Assembly (NCBI GenBank): GCA_030429345.1
Contig: JAUIFJ010000017.1
Span: forward strand, 28,828-92,827
Reading direction: 5' to 3'
Source of the DNA: a bacterium
GTDB taxonomy: Bacteria; CAIWAD01
Length of the DNA stretch: 64,000 nucleotides
The translations under genes were made by a program, and so were the position numbers. Shown here piece by piece: positions 43,660 through 52,201 of this stretch. Positions within the stretch are counted from its first letter, which is position 1. Every line of letters starts with the position of its first letter. The notes beneath the pieces were generated by a model. It had not been told where the DNA came from, made no database searches, and saw nothing but the letters and a program-made list of their open reading frames with translations.

Positions 43660-45267
43660 ATGCCCACCCGCTTGCTGACCCTGTTTCTCCTGATGATTGC
43701 CGCCACGGCTCCCGGTCGCGCCGAATGGCTCGCCGTCATCGACCGTTCCATGCCCGAAAGTTCTGGCCTGAGCGAGGACCAGCTGATCCTGCTCTCGCAG
43801 GTGGCCCGCGGCATTGCCGGGGAAGCCACGCCGGATTCGATCCGCGTGCTCTCGGAAGAGAACACCTTCATCCTGCTCGAGGAAGCGGGCATCGACCCGG
43901 CGGATTGCGAAGGCCAATGCGAGATCGACATTGCCCGCCAGCTGCAGGCCGATTGGCTGCTGTCGACCCAGATCGTGCGTTTCGGCAGCAACTGGACCAT
44001 GCAGCTGAACCTCTTCCGCACCGAAAGCGGCGAACTGGTGGCCAGCGAGATCCGCGGCGAAGCCCGCGAGGAGAACCTGGTCGAAAGCGCGCGCCGGGGC
44101 ACACGAGCCCTCTTCCGTGAACTCTTCGCTCCCCCGACGCCCGCCGTATACAGCGCGGACAGCCTTCTTGCGCCTCCGATCGGCGTATACGACTGGCTGA
44201 TCGACAGCCGCCCCCGCGAGGCCCACGTGATCCTGGACGGCCTGCCGGCCGGGCAGACTCCGCTGCAGCTCGAACTGGAGCCGGGCCCGCACCGCCTGCG
44301 CCTCGAGCTGGCCGAGCACGAGGCCCAGGAGCGGGAGATCCTCGTGCACGATGACGGCGCCGAACTCTTCCTGATGCAGGCCCTCCCCGGAGTCCTGGAG
44401 CTGGAGAGCCGCCCGACCGATCTGCCCGTGAGACTCGACGGCCTGACCATCGGCAGCACGCCGCTGCGCCGCAGCCTGGATGCCGGCTCGTATACGCTCG
44501 AGGTCGGCGACCCGAAGCGGCACCAGGTGCGCGGCATGCCGCTCCGCATCCAGGCAGGCGAGACCCAGCGGCTGTCGCTGGAGGTCGACGAGCGCCTGGG
44601 CCGCCTGGCCATTGCGGCCATGGACCGCCGGGAGCGGTCGCTGAGCCTGCCGGTGAATGTAGACGGAAAACAAAGGGGACGCACTCCGCTTACTCTCAGC
44701 CTGCCGCCCGGCGATTATCGCGTGAAAGTAGGCGACTCCGAGCGCCAGGCCCGCGTCGAGCCCGACGGCCGGGCGGAGCTGCTCTTCCGCGACCAGAAGA
44801 AACTGCAGGAGGGCCCCGAGCGCATGGGGACCATCGGCGTGGCCTTTGGCCAGGACCGGGGACGTCTGGACTGGATCCGCTCGCACGGCATCCACGAGGA
44901 CATCGGCTTCAGCGGGAACATGCCCGGCGTCGTGATCCACCTGGACCTGCTGCACCGGAAGTGGTGGGCCCTGGCCTACCGCCACGAGGGCTTCTGGACC
45001 CGGCTCAGCCTCCGCCCTCCCGGCAAGAGCGAGTCCCGAAGCCTGGACATGGTGACACACGGAAGTTCCCTGGCCCTGCAGTACAAGCTGGACCGGCTGG
45101 TCTTCGGCGGCCTGCTGGGGCGCAACTGGGAGTTCACCGTCAAGGACGAGCACAGCGTGAGACACGGCTACAACTGGCTCGGCCTGCAGGCCGGCCTGCG
45201 CAAGTTCTACCTGGAAGCGCGCCGAAGGCAGGGGGAGACCAGCCTGCGGGTGGTGTGGCTGTTCTAG
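43660..45267 (+). CDS. Secreted PEGA-domain protein
   Basis: A 535-residue exported protein with a signal peptide (about residues 1-21). The first 150 residues resemble a lipoprotein/curlin-type CsgG-like or TolB-N-like domain (ILLSQVARGIAGEAT, DWLLSTQIVRFGSNWTMQLNL). Then come three PEGA-type beta-sandwiches (about residues 175-230, 245-310 and 325-375) with motifs such as ILDGLPAGQTPLQLELEPGPHRLRL and LDGLTIGSTPLRRSLDAGSYTLEV. The C-terminal part is a beta-rich region with aromatic residues, possibly a barrel. PEGA domains act in surface and cell-wall proteins. ATG 43660 has AGG upstream. It is convergent with ftsZ, with a shared terminator. Confidence 0.78.
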   Translation: MPTRLLTLFLLMIAATAPGRAEWLAVIDRSMPESSGLSEDQLILLSQVARGIAGEATPDSIRVLSEENTFILLEEAGIDPADCEGQCEIDIARQLQADWLLSTQIVRFGSNWTMQLNLFRTESGELVASEIRGEAREENLVESARRGTRALFRELFAPPTPAVYSADSLLAPPIGVYDWLIDSRPREAHVILDGLPAGQTPLQLELEPGPHRLRLELAEHEAQEREILVHDDGAELFLMQALPGVLELESRPTDLPVRLDGLTIGSTPLRRSLDAGSYTLEVGDPKRHQVRGMPLRIQAGETQRLSLEVDERLGRLAIAAMDRRERSLSLPVNVDGKQRGRTPLTLSLPPGDYRVKVGDSERQARVEPDGRAELLFRDQKKLQEGPERMGTIGVAFGQDRGRLDWIRSHGIHEDIGFSGNMPGVVIHLDLLHRKWWALAYRHEGFWTRLSLRPPGKSESRSLDMVTHGSSLALQYKLDRLVFGGLLGRNWEFTVKDEHSVRHGYNWLGLQAGLRKFYLEARRRQGETSLRVVWLF

Positions 45268-45340
45268 GGAGACGCGCCCTGGCGACCCGATTCGTCACCT
45301 GTGTTACGACGCCAAAACCGACTCATCCCATCCTGCATTT

Positions 45341-45388
45341 CTTCTCCGTGCTCTCCGTCTTCCCCGCGCTCTCCGTGCGAGCTCTTCA
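45341..45388. repeat. Interspersed CTCCGTG-rich repeat, copy 1
   Basis: A 47-base sequence built from short CTCCGTG/CTCTCCGTCTTC units lies between the PEGA and ftsZ genes. A diverged copy (about 36 of 47 bases alike when compared by eye) is at 62762-62808 in opposite orientation. Similar CCGTG/CACGGAG sequences are common intergenic repeats in environmental genomes; whether they are mobile or structural is not known. Confidence 0.5.
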
Positions 45389-45397
45389 AAAAGAACA

Positions 45398-45421
45398 CGG
45401 CCGACTCCAGGGAGCCGGCCG
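45398..45421. terminator. Bidirectional terminator between the PEGA gene and ftsZ
   Basis: CGGCCGACTC (45398-45407) pairs with GAGCCGGCCG (45412-45421) with one A/C mismatch and loop CAGG. On the plus side CTTTCTTTCC follows; on the minus side TGTTCTTTTTG follows. It can end both the PEGA transcript and the dcw cluster transcript. Confidence 0.8.
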
Positions 45422-45510
45422 CTTTCTTTCCTCTCCGGGAAAGAACAAGGGGAGAAAACAGTGGCGATGCCGCCAAGGGGGAAGCGGCACCGCGGGAAAG
45501 AGTCAATCCG

Positions 45511-46752
45511 CTAGTCCATGGACCGGCGCAGGAAAGTCGGGATCTCCAGGTTGTCCTGTTCGCGCCGGCTGTCCGCCGGGTTGGCCGCGGGACGCGCCGG
45601 TTCCTCCCGGGGCTCGGGCGCGGGAGCAGGCGTCTCACGCACCGGTTCCGCCGGGCGCGCCGCCGGCCAGTCGACGACACGGCTCTCGCCCTGGCCGGCC
45701 GGGGCCTGGGGACGCGCCGCCGCTCCCTGGCCGGGCAGGACATAGGTCCGCTGGGTGTTCTGGGGAGCCGGCTGGCTGGCCTCGTTCTCACCCAGTCCCG
45801 TGGCAATGACTGTCACACGGATCTCGCCGTCCATGGAAGGATCCGTCACGGCGCCGAAGAAGATGTCGCAGTCCGGCCCGGCCTCGTCGTAGATCACGTT
45901 GCTGGCTTCGCTGACATCGTTGAGCGTCATCTTGCTGCCGCCGGTGATGTTGATCAGCAGGGCGCGGGCGCCGTTGATCGAGCATTCGTCGAGCAGCGGA
46001 CTGCTGACCGCCTTCTGGGCCGCCTCCACCGCCGCGTACTCACCGGTCGCGGAGCCGACGCCCATGAGGGCCTCGCCGGGCTCGCTCATCACGGCGCGCA
46101 CGTCGGCGAAATCCAGGTTGATCAGGCCGGTGACCGTGATCAGGTCGCTGATCCCCTTGACCGCCTGCAGCAGCACCTCGTCGGCGATCTTGAAGGCGTC
46201 CGAGATCGAGGTCGAATTGTCTACAATCGACTGCAGGCGCTGGTTGGGGACGACGATCAGCGTATCGACGCATTCCTTGAGGCGGGCGATGCCCTCGTCC
46301 GCACGGCGCATGCGGGGACGCCCCTCGAAGGTGAAGGGGCGTGAGACGATGCCCACCGTCAGCGCGCCGGCCTCCCGGGCCCTGGCGGCGACTTCCGGGG
46401 CGGCGCCCGTTCCCGTGCCCCCGCCCATGCCGGCCGTGACGAAGACCATGTCGACGCCCTGGACCAGCGGCTGGATCTCCTCGACATCCTCGAGTACGGC
46501 GCGACGGGCCCGTTCCGGGTCCGCCCCGGCGCCCAGGCCGCGGGTCTCGACCTTGCCGATCTGGACCTTGACCGGCGCCGAGTTGGCGGTCAGCGCCTGC
46601 ATGTCCGTGTTGACCACGGCGAATTCGACGCCCTTGAGATGCGAGTGGATCATGCGATCCACCGCATTGCCACCGGCGCCGCCGACTCCTACGACCCGGA
46701 TCCTGGCGCCATCGCTGGGGCCGTCATCCAGTGTGAACAGCAACTCAGACAT
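45511..46752 (-). CDS. ftsZ: Cell division protein FtsZ
   Basis: A 413-residue tubulin homologue. It carries GVGGAGGNAVDRM near residue 23, the GGGTGTGAAP nucleotide-binding signature (about residues 108-116) and the T7-loop region NLDFADVRAVM. A Pro/Ala-rich linker follows, then the conserved C-terminal peptide DNLEIPTFLRRSMD, which binds FtsA. It polymerises with GTP to form the Z ring. It is the last gene of the minus-strand dcw run and has a possible promoter of its own at 46832-46858. It ends 90 bases before a bidirectional terminator. Confidence 0.98.
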   Translation of the reverse strand: MSELLFTLDDGPSDGARIRVVGVGGAGGNAVDRMIHSHLKGVEFAVVNTDMQALTANSAPVKVQIGKVETRGLGAGADPERARRAVLEDVEEIQPLVQGVDMVFVTAGMGGGTGTGAAPEVAARAREAGALTVGIVSRPFTFEGRPRMRRADEGIARLKECVDTLIVVPNQRLQSIVDNSTSISDAFKIADEVLLQAVKGISDLITVTGLINLDFADVRAVMSEPGEALMGVGSATGEYAAVEAAQKAVSSPLLDECSINGARALLINITGGSKMTLNDVSEASNVIYDEAGPDCDIFFGAVTDPSMDGEIRVTVIATGLGENEASQPAPQNTQRTYVLPGQGAAARPQAPAGQGESRVVDWPAARPAEPVRETPAPAPEPREEPARPAANPADSRREQDNLEIPTFLRRSMD

Positions 46753-46831
46753 TTTCCGTCTCCCCTTGAAAGTGTCCGTGTACGGACTGCCCGTGAGCCA
46801 GGCCCAAAGGACCTGCGGACAGAGCTAATGT

Positions 46832-46858
46832 TGTATAATCCGTTCTCAATGTCTACAA
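46832..46858 (-). promoter_or_regulatory. Possible ftsZ promoter
   Basis: On the minus strand TTGTAG (46853-46858) and TATACA (46832-46837) are 15 bases apart, about 80 bases before the ftsZ ATG, in the gap after ftsA2. The spacing is short for a sigma-70 promoter, so it is only a candidate. The surrounding stretch is the most AT-rich in the cluster. Confidence 0.35.
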
Positions 46859-48124
46859 CGCGGCAGTGTCACTCAGCCGCTTGTTGTATCTCATCCACTG
46901 CCGCAGGCTCCCCCCGAGACGCGCCAGCATGCCGCGAGGCTGGGACTTGCCGGCGGGCACCTGGGACTGCTCCATCCGGGCCGCTCCCAGCGCCGCTGTC
47001 CAGCTTTCCGGCTCCATGCTCTCCTCGACCCCGATCACCTTCTCGGGCAGGCCGACACGTACCGGCAGGCCCAGGCGTTCGACAGCGAGTTCCGGCAATC
47101 CCGCGAGGCGGGCTCCGCCTCCCGTGAGGACGATTCCCGCACCCAGCAGGCGATGATACCCGCTCGCCTGCAGGCGGCTCTCGACCCAGTCCAGGATCTC
47201 CTCGACCCGCATCTGGACGATCTGGCAAAGCTGGCTGCGGCTGATCTCCTCGCCGTGTCCGCCTCCCATGGTGCCGACGCTGAAGCGCTCGTCGCGGCGG
47301 ATCAGCTTCTGGCTGCAGCAGCCCCAGCGGCGCTTGACCTCCTCGGACTCGCTATGCGGCGTACGGAGCGCCATGGTGATGTCCCGTGTGATGTTCTCGC
47401 CGCCGATGCCGCACACGGCCACCGTCCGGAGTCGTCCTGCCTGGTATACCGCCAGGTCGGTGGTTCCGCCGCCGATGTCGAGCAGGGCCACGCCCAGGTC
47501 GCGCTCGTCGGGACGCAGGGTGATTTCCGCCGCCCCCAGGATGCCCAGGCCCATGCCCTCGACCGACAGGCCCGCCCGCTCCACGCAGCGCCCCAGGTTC
47601 TGGGTCGCCGTTACGGGACAGCTGACGAGCATCACGCGCCCTTCCAGGCGCAGCCCGTTGATGCCGACCGGATTGCGGATGCCGGGAATCCCGTCCAGGG
47701 TGAAATCCTGCGGGATCACGTGGAGGTAGCGCCGGTCGATGGCGAGGGCCTCTTCCTTGCGCGCGTGCTCGATCACCGTGCGAAGGTGTTCGGGCCGCAC
47801 CAGGCTGGAGGCCGTATCACGAGGGTTCCGCGTGATGTCGATCGCCGCGCGGCGCTGCTGGCATTCCACCTGCTCGCTGGTCATCGCCACGCGCAGGGAG
47901 TCGATCGGCCTCCCCGCGCTGTCCTCCGCCTGCTGCACGGCCTCCTCGACCGCGGCGATGGTCTCGTCCACATTGATCGGCTGGCCGCGGCTCATGCCCG
48001 AGCAGGGAGCGAGGCCGGTTCCCAGCACCTTGAGCACGCCGTCCTCCAGCTGCTCGACCAGCACGGCCTTGATCGTCGTCGTGCCCAGGTCGAGCACGCA
48101 GCGCATACGCCGTCGTACAGCCAT
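46853..48124 (-). CDS. Second FtsA-like protein (actin family), ftsA paralogue
   Basis: A 423-residue actin-family protein with the FtsA layout: CVLDLGTTTIKAVL, the SHS2/1C insertion, LLDIGGGTTDLAVYQAGRL, GIGGENITRDITMAL and TGGGARLAGLPELAVERLG. The C-terminus ends with an amphipathic stretch (LARLGGSLRQWMRYNKRL) like the membrane-targeting helix of FtsA. It is clearly different from the FtsA coded just upstream. The first ATG has GGAGGTAGG before it and starts one base after that gene's stop. Possible roles are a modified Z-ring anchor or a partner of the first FtsA. Confidence 0.88.
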   Translation of the reverse strand: MAVRRRMRCVLDLGTTTIKAVLVEQLEDGVLKVLGTGLAPCSGMSRGQPINVDETIAAVEEAVQQAEDSAGRPIDSLRVAMTSEQVECQQRRAAIDITRNPRDTASSLVRPEHLRTVIEHARKEEALAIDRRYLHVIPQDFTLDGIPGIRNPVGINGLRLEGRVMLVSCPVTATQNLGRCVERAGLSVEGMGLGILGAAEITLRPDERDLGVALLDIGGGTTDLAVYQAGRLRTVAVCGIGGENITRDITMALRTPHSESEEVKRRWGCCSQKLIRRDERFSVGTMGGGHGEEISRSQLCQIVQMRVEEILDWVESRLQASGYHRLLGAGIVLTGGGARLAGLPELAVERLGLPVRVGLPEKVIGVEESMEPESWTAALGAARMEQSQVPAGKSQPRGMLARLGGSLRQWMRYNKRLSDTAAL

Positions 48125-48125
48125 C

Positions 48126-49403
48126 CTACCTCCAGCCCACGAGTTGGCCCAGTCTGCGCATCAGTCCTCCGCGGCGTGTGCCGGCGCGGGCGTCCATGTT
48201 GTCGAAGGCGCCGATCGCCGGATACTGGCCGCGGTCCAGGTCCCCTTCGGCGGCGGCCGCGTGCAGCAGCAGGCCGACGCCGGTGGCGTGTTCGCCCCGC
48301 TGCAGCATCTCGGACAGGCCGAGCAGGTTGCCCGGTGTCGCGACCCTCGCCGGCATGCCCAGAACCCGCTCGGCAAGGGCGCCGAGCCCCGGCGTGTGCG
48401 CCACTCCGCCGCAGAGCACCAGGCCGGCCGCCAGTCGGCCTTCGAGTCCCATGGACTGGACCTGGACGGCGACGTGTTCCAGGATCTCCCTCAGCCTCGC
48501 GTTGAGGATCGAGGCCAGGTAGCTCCGGAAATACTGTCGCACGAAGGCGCCGTTCACGTCCGGCACGTCGACCTGCTCGTCCTTTTCGCCCAGCAGGTGC
48601 GGATCGGCGACGCCGTGCTCCAGCTTGACGCGCTCGGCGACCGCCATCGAGGTCTTGAGCACCACGGCCAGGTCCCGTGTCAGGGTTTCTCCGGCATAGG
48701 GAAAGGACCAGCTGTGGCGGATTGCTCCTTCGACGAAGAAGGCCGCGTCCACGGTTCCGCCGCCCAGGTCGAGCAGGATCGATCCCATCTCCTTCTCTTC
48801 CCGGCTCAGCACCGCGTAGCTGCTGGCGAGCGGGCTGTAGACCATGCCGGCCAGGCGCAGGCCGGCGCGCTCGCTGACCCGGCGCAGGTTGCTCTGGCTT
48901 GTGATCGCTCCCAGGACCAGGTGCGTGTTCACTCCCAGCCGGAAACCGACCATGCCGATCGGGTTGGGCACGGCGCTCTGCCCGTCCACGGTGAAGGACT
49001 GCGGAATCGAGTGCAGCAGGCTCTTGTCCAGCGGCAGCTGAACCGAGCGCGAGGACTCGACGGCGCGCTCCACGTCCTCCAGGGCGATGTCGTGTCCCAC
49101 GGTAGGGTCCTGCGGCGTGAAGGACAGTCCGCCGTCGGAATTGATGCACTGGATGTGATCCCCGCTGATGCCCGCCGTGATCGACGGCATCCGCTCCTCG
49201 GCCATTTCCTCGGCCAGGTGGGAGGCCGTCACCAGGGCGGCGGACGCGCTTTCCAGGTCCGTGATCGCGCCCTGGCGCACCCCCCCGCTCTCGGCGATGC
49301 CGATGCCGCGCACGTGGATCAGGCCGCTCTGGTCCACCTCCCCGATCAGGGCCGTGGTCTTGTGGCTGCCCAGGTCGACGGCGCCGATGAGCCGCTTAGC
49401 CAT
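48126..49403 (-). CDS. ftsA: Cell division protein FtsA
   Basis: A 425-residue FtsA with GAVDLGSHKTTALIGEV (residues 8-24), SISGDHIQ-type GISGDHIQCINSDG, LLDLGGGTVDAAFFVEG, LCGGVAHTPGLGALAERVLG and the C-terminal amphipathic helix RRGGLMRRLGQLVGWR. It tethers FtsZ to the membrane. It starts inside the end of ftsQ (8-base overlap), and is followed after one base by a second FtsA-like gene and then ftsZ. Which of the two is the main anchor cannot be told from sequence. Confidence 0.95.
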   Translation of the reverse strand: MAKRLIGAVDLGSHKTTALIGEVDQSGLIHVRGIGIAESGGVRQGAITDLESASAALVTASHLAEEMAEERMPSITAGISGDHIQCINSDGGLSFTPQDPTVGHDIALEDVERAVESSRSVQLPLDKSLLHSIPQSFTVDGQSAVPNPIGMVGFRLGVNTHLVLGAITSQSNLRRVSERAGLRLAGMVYSPLASSYAVLSREEKEMGSILLDLGGGTVDAAFFVEGAIRHSWSFPYAGETLTRDLAVVLKTSMAVAERVKLEHGVADPHLLGEKDEQVDVPDVNGAFVRQYFRSYLASILNARLREILEHVAVQVQSMGLEGRLAAGLVLCGGVAHTPGLGALAERVLGMPARVATPGNLLGLSEMLQRGEHATGVGLLLHAAAAEGDLDRGQYPAIGAFDNMDARAGTRRGGLMRRLGQLVGWR

Positions 49404-50178
49404 GGTTCCTCCGGACGATCACCTGGTTGACGAATCGCAGATCCACTTCCGCCTCCTCTTCCAGCAGGGCCGGCCGTCCCTGGATCACGCCGGCCAACAG
49501 GGCCAGACCGTGTTCCAGGTCGTCCCGGCGCAGCAGCACGCGCGCCGGCCTCTCGCGCAATCGCAGTTCCGGCGCTTCCCCCCAGCGGAGTTCCGCCAGG
49601 CGCACGAAGATGCCCGGAGCCGTCCGCCGGATCAGCTCGACCGCAGCGGCCACTTCGGCCAATTCGTCAGGGCCGGCCTGCTCCGGGCCGCTGACCAGCG
49701 GAAGATCCAGCGCCAGTCCGCTGCCCGGCAGCGGAAGCAGCTGGCCGTCCCCGGCAAGCACCATCACCCCGCGGCTCGTGTTGCAGAGCGCGACCGCGCG
49801 ATGCTCGCGTATACGAAGCTCGATCGCGTTCGGCCACTGGCGAAGCAGCTCCGCCCCGCGGATCCAGGGCTGCGCCGCGAGGGCCAGGTCCAGGTCCTGG
49901 CGATGGATGCTTCCCAGCGGCCGCCCGATCAGCTTGTCCAGTTCGGCGCGCAGGCTCTCTTCCCGGGCGTGGAGCAATCCGCTGACGGTCCACTTCTTCA
50001 GGGGGAACAGGTCCAGCGCCTCCGCCTTGCGACCCAGTTCCGGTCCCTTGAGTGCCAGCAGGGCCGGCAGCAGCGCCAGGGCCGTCCAGCCGGCCACCGC
50101 GCCCAGGCGACGCAGTCCGCGCTGCAGGCGGCGTTGCCTCCCGTTGACCGCTTTGCCCCGTTTGCGGCTGGCGCTCAT
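49396..50178 (-). CDS. ftsQ: Cell division protein FtsQ
   Basis: A 260-residue single-pass protein with a basic N-terminus, one transmembrane helix (about residues 27-45) and a periplasmic POTRA-type domain (WTVSGLLHAREESLRAELDKLIG, SIHRQDLDLALAAQPWIRGAELLRQWP). FtsQ links early and late division proteins. The long frame upstream is shadow coding; ATG 50178 overlaps the murB stop by 4 bases. The sequence is diverged from E. coli, as usual for FtsQ; context makes the call safe. Confidence 0.92.
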   Translation of the reverse strand: MSASRKRGKAVNGRQRRLQRGLRRLGAVAGWTALALLPALLALKGPELGRKAEALDLFPLKKWTVSGLLHAREESLRAELDKLIGRPLGSIHRQDLDLALAAQPWIRGAELLRQWPNAIELRIREHRAVALCNTSRGVMVLAGDGQLLPLPGSGLALDLPLVSGPEQAGPDELAEVAAAVELIRRTAPGIFVRLAELRWGEAPELRLRERPARVLLRRDDLEHGLALLAGVIQGRPALLEEEAEVDLRFVNQVIVRRNHG

Positions 50179-51086
50179 GGCCGGTGCTCCCTCTCGATGC
50201 AGCGGAACTCCTCTTCCAGGCGGACTCCGCTGTGCTCGTATACGCCTTCCTTGACCCGCTCGACGAGTTCGAGCACCTGGGCCGCCGTGCCCTCCCCGTG
50301 ATTCACGAAGAAATTCGCGTGTACGGACGAGACCTCGATGTCGCCGCAGCGCTGCCCCTTGAAGCCCGCCTCCTCGATCAGCTTGCCCGGGTAGAGTTCC
50401 GGACCCGGGCGCTTGAAAACGCTGCCGCAGGTCCATGCGCGCAGCGGCTGCGTCTCCTGGCGGTACTTCTGGCAGGCCTGTGTCCGTTCGCGGACCTGCT
50501 CCGCGGAGCCGGGGTTCATGCACAGACGGGCGAAGAGAGCCGTGCTCTCGCTCAGCGCACCGCAACGACGATAGCTGAAATCCAGTTCCTCGCTTTCGAG
50601 CCAGGAGGTCGATCCGTCCGCCTGCAGGACCTGGACGGCTTCGACCACGTTGCCCGTCTCGGAACCGTGCGCTCCGGCGTTCATGCGCAGCGCGCCGCCG
50701 AGCAGGGCCGGAATCCCCACGAGGAATTCCAGTCCGGACAAGCCTTCACGGGCAGCCCTGCGCGCCAGGCTGCCGACGGGCACCGCCGCGCCGCAATGGA
50801 TCACATGCTCGCGCACCTGCAGTTCACGGAACTCGCCGGCAAGACGGATCACGACACCGGGCAGGCCCTCGTCCGGGAAAAGCAGGTTCGACCCGTTGCC
50901 GATCAGCCACCAGGGCAGGCCCTCCTCGCGTACGCTTCCCAGGAGATCCGCCAGTTCGCCCGGGCTGCGCGGCTCGGCCAGCAGGGCCGCCGGCCCTCCG
51001 ATGCGCCAGGTGCAGCACTCGCTCAAGGGCACTTCCGTGAGACAGATCGCGGGGAAGCGCTCCCGAATTCCCTGCACCGCGCTCAT
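50175..51086 (-). CDS. murB: UDP-N-acetylenolpyruvoylglucosamine reductase MurB
   Basis: A 303-residue FAD enzyme with an N-terminal FAD-binding domain (GNGSNLLFPDEGLPGVVIRL) and a C-terminal MurB domain. GIPALLGGALRMNAGAHGSE, SYRRC and GSVFKRPG with LIEEAGFKGQRCGDIEVSSVHANFFVN are typical of the shorter type II enzymes. It reduces enolpyruvyl-UDP-GlcNAc to UDP-MurNAc. ATG overlap ATGA with ftsW upstream and with ftsQ downstream shows a tightly packed operon. Confidence 0.96.
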   Translation of the reverse strand: MSAVQGIRERFPAICLTEVPLSECCTWRIGGPAALLAEPRSPGELADLLGSVREEGLPWWLIGNGSNLLFPDEGLPGVVIRLAGEFRELQVREHVIHCGAAVPVGSLARRAAREGLSGLEFLVGIPALLGGALRMNAGAHGSETGNVVEAVQVLQADGSTSWLESEELDFSYRRCGALSESTALFARLCMNPGSAEQVRERTQACQKYRQETQPLRAWTCGSVFKRPGPELYPGKLIEEAGFKGQRCGDIEVSSVHANFFVNHGEGTAAQVLELVERVKEGVYEHSGVRLEEEFRCIEREHRP

Positions 51087-52201
51087 CGTCCGATGTCCAG
51101 TTTGCGCGACTGGAAACTGACGTTCATCAGGATTCCCAGGGCTCCGAGCAGGCTGACCATGGCCGTGCCGCCGAAACTGAAGAGCGGCAGGGGCAGGCCG
51201 GTCACGGGCAGCAGGCCGGTCGTGACCATCATGTTGACCAGGGCGTAGAAGGTGATCATGCCCGTGATCCCCGCGGCGAGCAGGCGCCCGAAGTGATCCG
51301 GCGCCCGTCTCACGATGTTCATGCCGCGCAGGAAGACCAGGGCATAGGCCGCCAGCAGCAGCAGGCAGCCGATGAATCCGAACTCCTCGCCCCAGATCGA
51401 GAAGATGAAGTCGTTGAAGGGTTCCGGCAGGTAGAAGTACTTCTGCATCGAGTTGCCGGCGCCGACGCCGCTAAGCCCGCCGCGCCCGAAGCCGATGTAG
51501 GACTGCATCACCTGGTCCACCGGGCTCACCGGACTGAAGAAGGACCCCAGCCACTGCTGGACCCGCACGCTGTGGAAGTCGGGCCGTGTGACAAGAGCCA
51601 GGGCCCCGATGGAGCAGGAGACAGCGGCGAAGAGGATCCAGCGCAGCGGCAGGCCGGCCAGCACGCTCATCAGCACGCAGACCGCGGCGATCACCATCAG
51701 CATGGAGAAATTGGGCTGCAGGAAGAGCAGCACCAGCAGCAGGCCGACGGGCGCCAGGGTCAGCATCAGCTTGCGGGTCTCCCAGCCTTCCTCGGAAAGC
51801 TTCGCCAGGCGTCCGGCCATGTAGATGATCACGGCGAACTTGGCCAGCTCGGAGGGCTGAAAACGCAAGGGCCCCAGCTGCAGCCAGCGCTCGGCACCGT
51901 TCATGCCCGTGTCGACCATGAACAGCAGGCCCAGGCTGAGCAGCATCAACGGCACTCCCAGGCGGCGCCAGAAGCGGTAATCGATCTTAAGGGCCACCAG
52001 GAACACGGCCAGGCCCAGCACGACTTTTTTCAGGTGAGACAGGAAGTACATGCTGGGACCCAGGCTGCGCAGGCCGTACTGGCTGCTGGCGCTGAAGACG
52101 GTGATGCAGCCGGCGAGCAGCACGGCCAGCAGGGCCACCAGCAGCAGCCGGTCGATCATGGCCGAGCCGCCGGCCACTGTTTCCGCGCGTCGATCAGCCA
52201 T
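51083..52201 (-). CDS. ftsW: Lipid II glycosyltransferase/division protein FtsW
   Basis: A 372-residue SEDS protein with about ten membrane segments. SEDS motifs include ERWLQLGPLRFQPSELAKFA, the VRVQQWLGSFF region, GFGRGGLSGVGAGNSMQKYFYLPEPFNDFIFS and a final PLPLFSFGGTAM. FtsW polymerises glycan strands with the class B penicillin-binding protein encoded two genes upstream. ATG 52201 is inside the end of murF (8-base overlap). RodA is the alternative for SEDS proteins, but the location is typical of FtsW. Confidence 0.95.
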   Translation of the reverse strand: MADRRAETVAGGSAMIDRLLLVALLAVLLAGCITVFSASSQYGLRSLGPSMYFLSHLKKVVLGLAVFLVALKIDYRFWRRLGVPLMLLSLGLLFMVDTGMNGAERWLQLGPLRFQPSELAKFAVIIYMAGRLAKLSEEGWETRKLMLTLAPVGLLLVLLFLQPNFSMLMVIAAVCVLMSVLAGLPLRWILFAAVSCSIGALALVTRPDFHSVRVQQWLGSFFSPVSPVDQVMQSYIGFGRGGLSGVGAGNSMQKYFYLPEPFNDFIFSIWGEEFGFIGCLLLLAAYALVFLRGMNIVRRAPDHFGRLLAAGITGMITFYALVNMMVTTGLLPVTGLPLPLFSFGGTAMVSLLGALGILMNVSFQSRKLDIGR

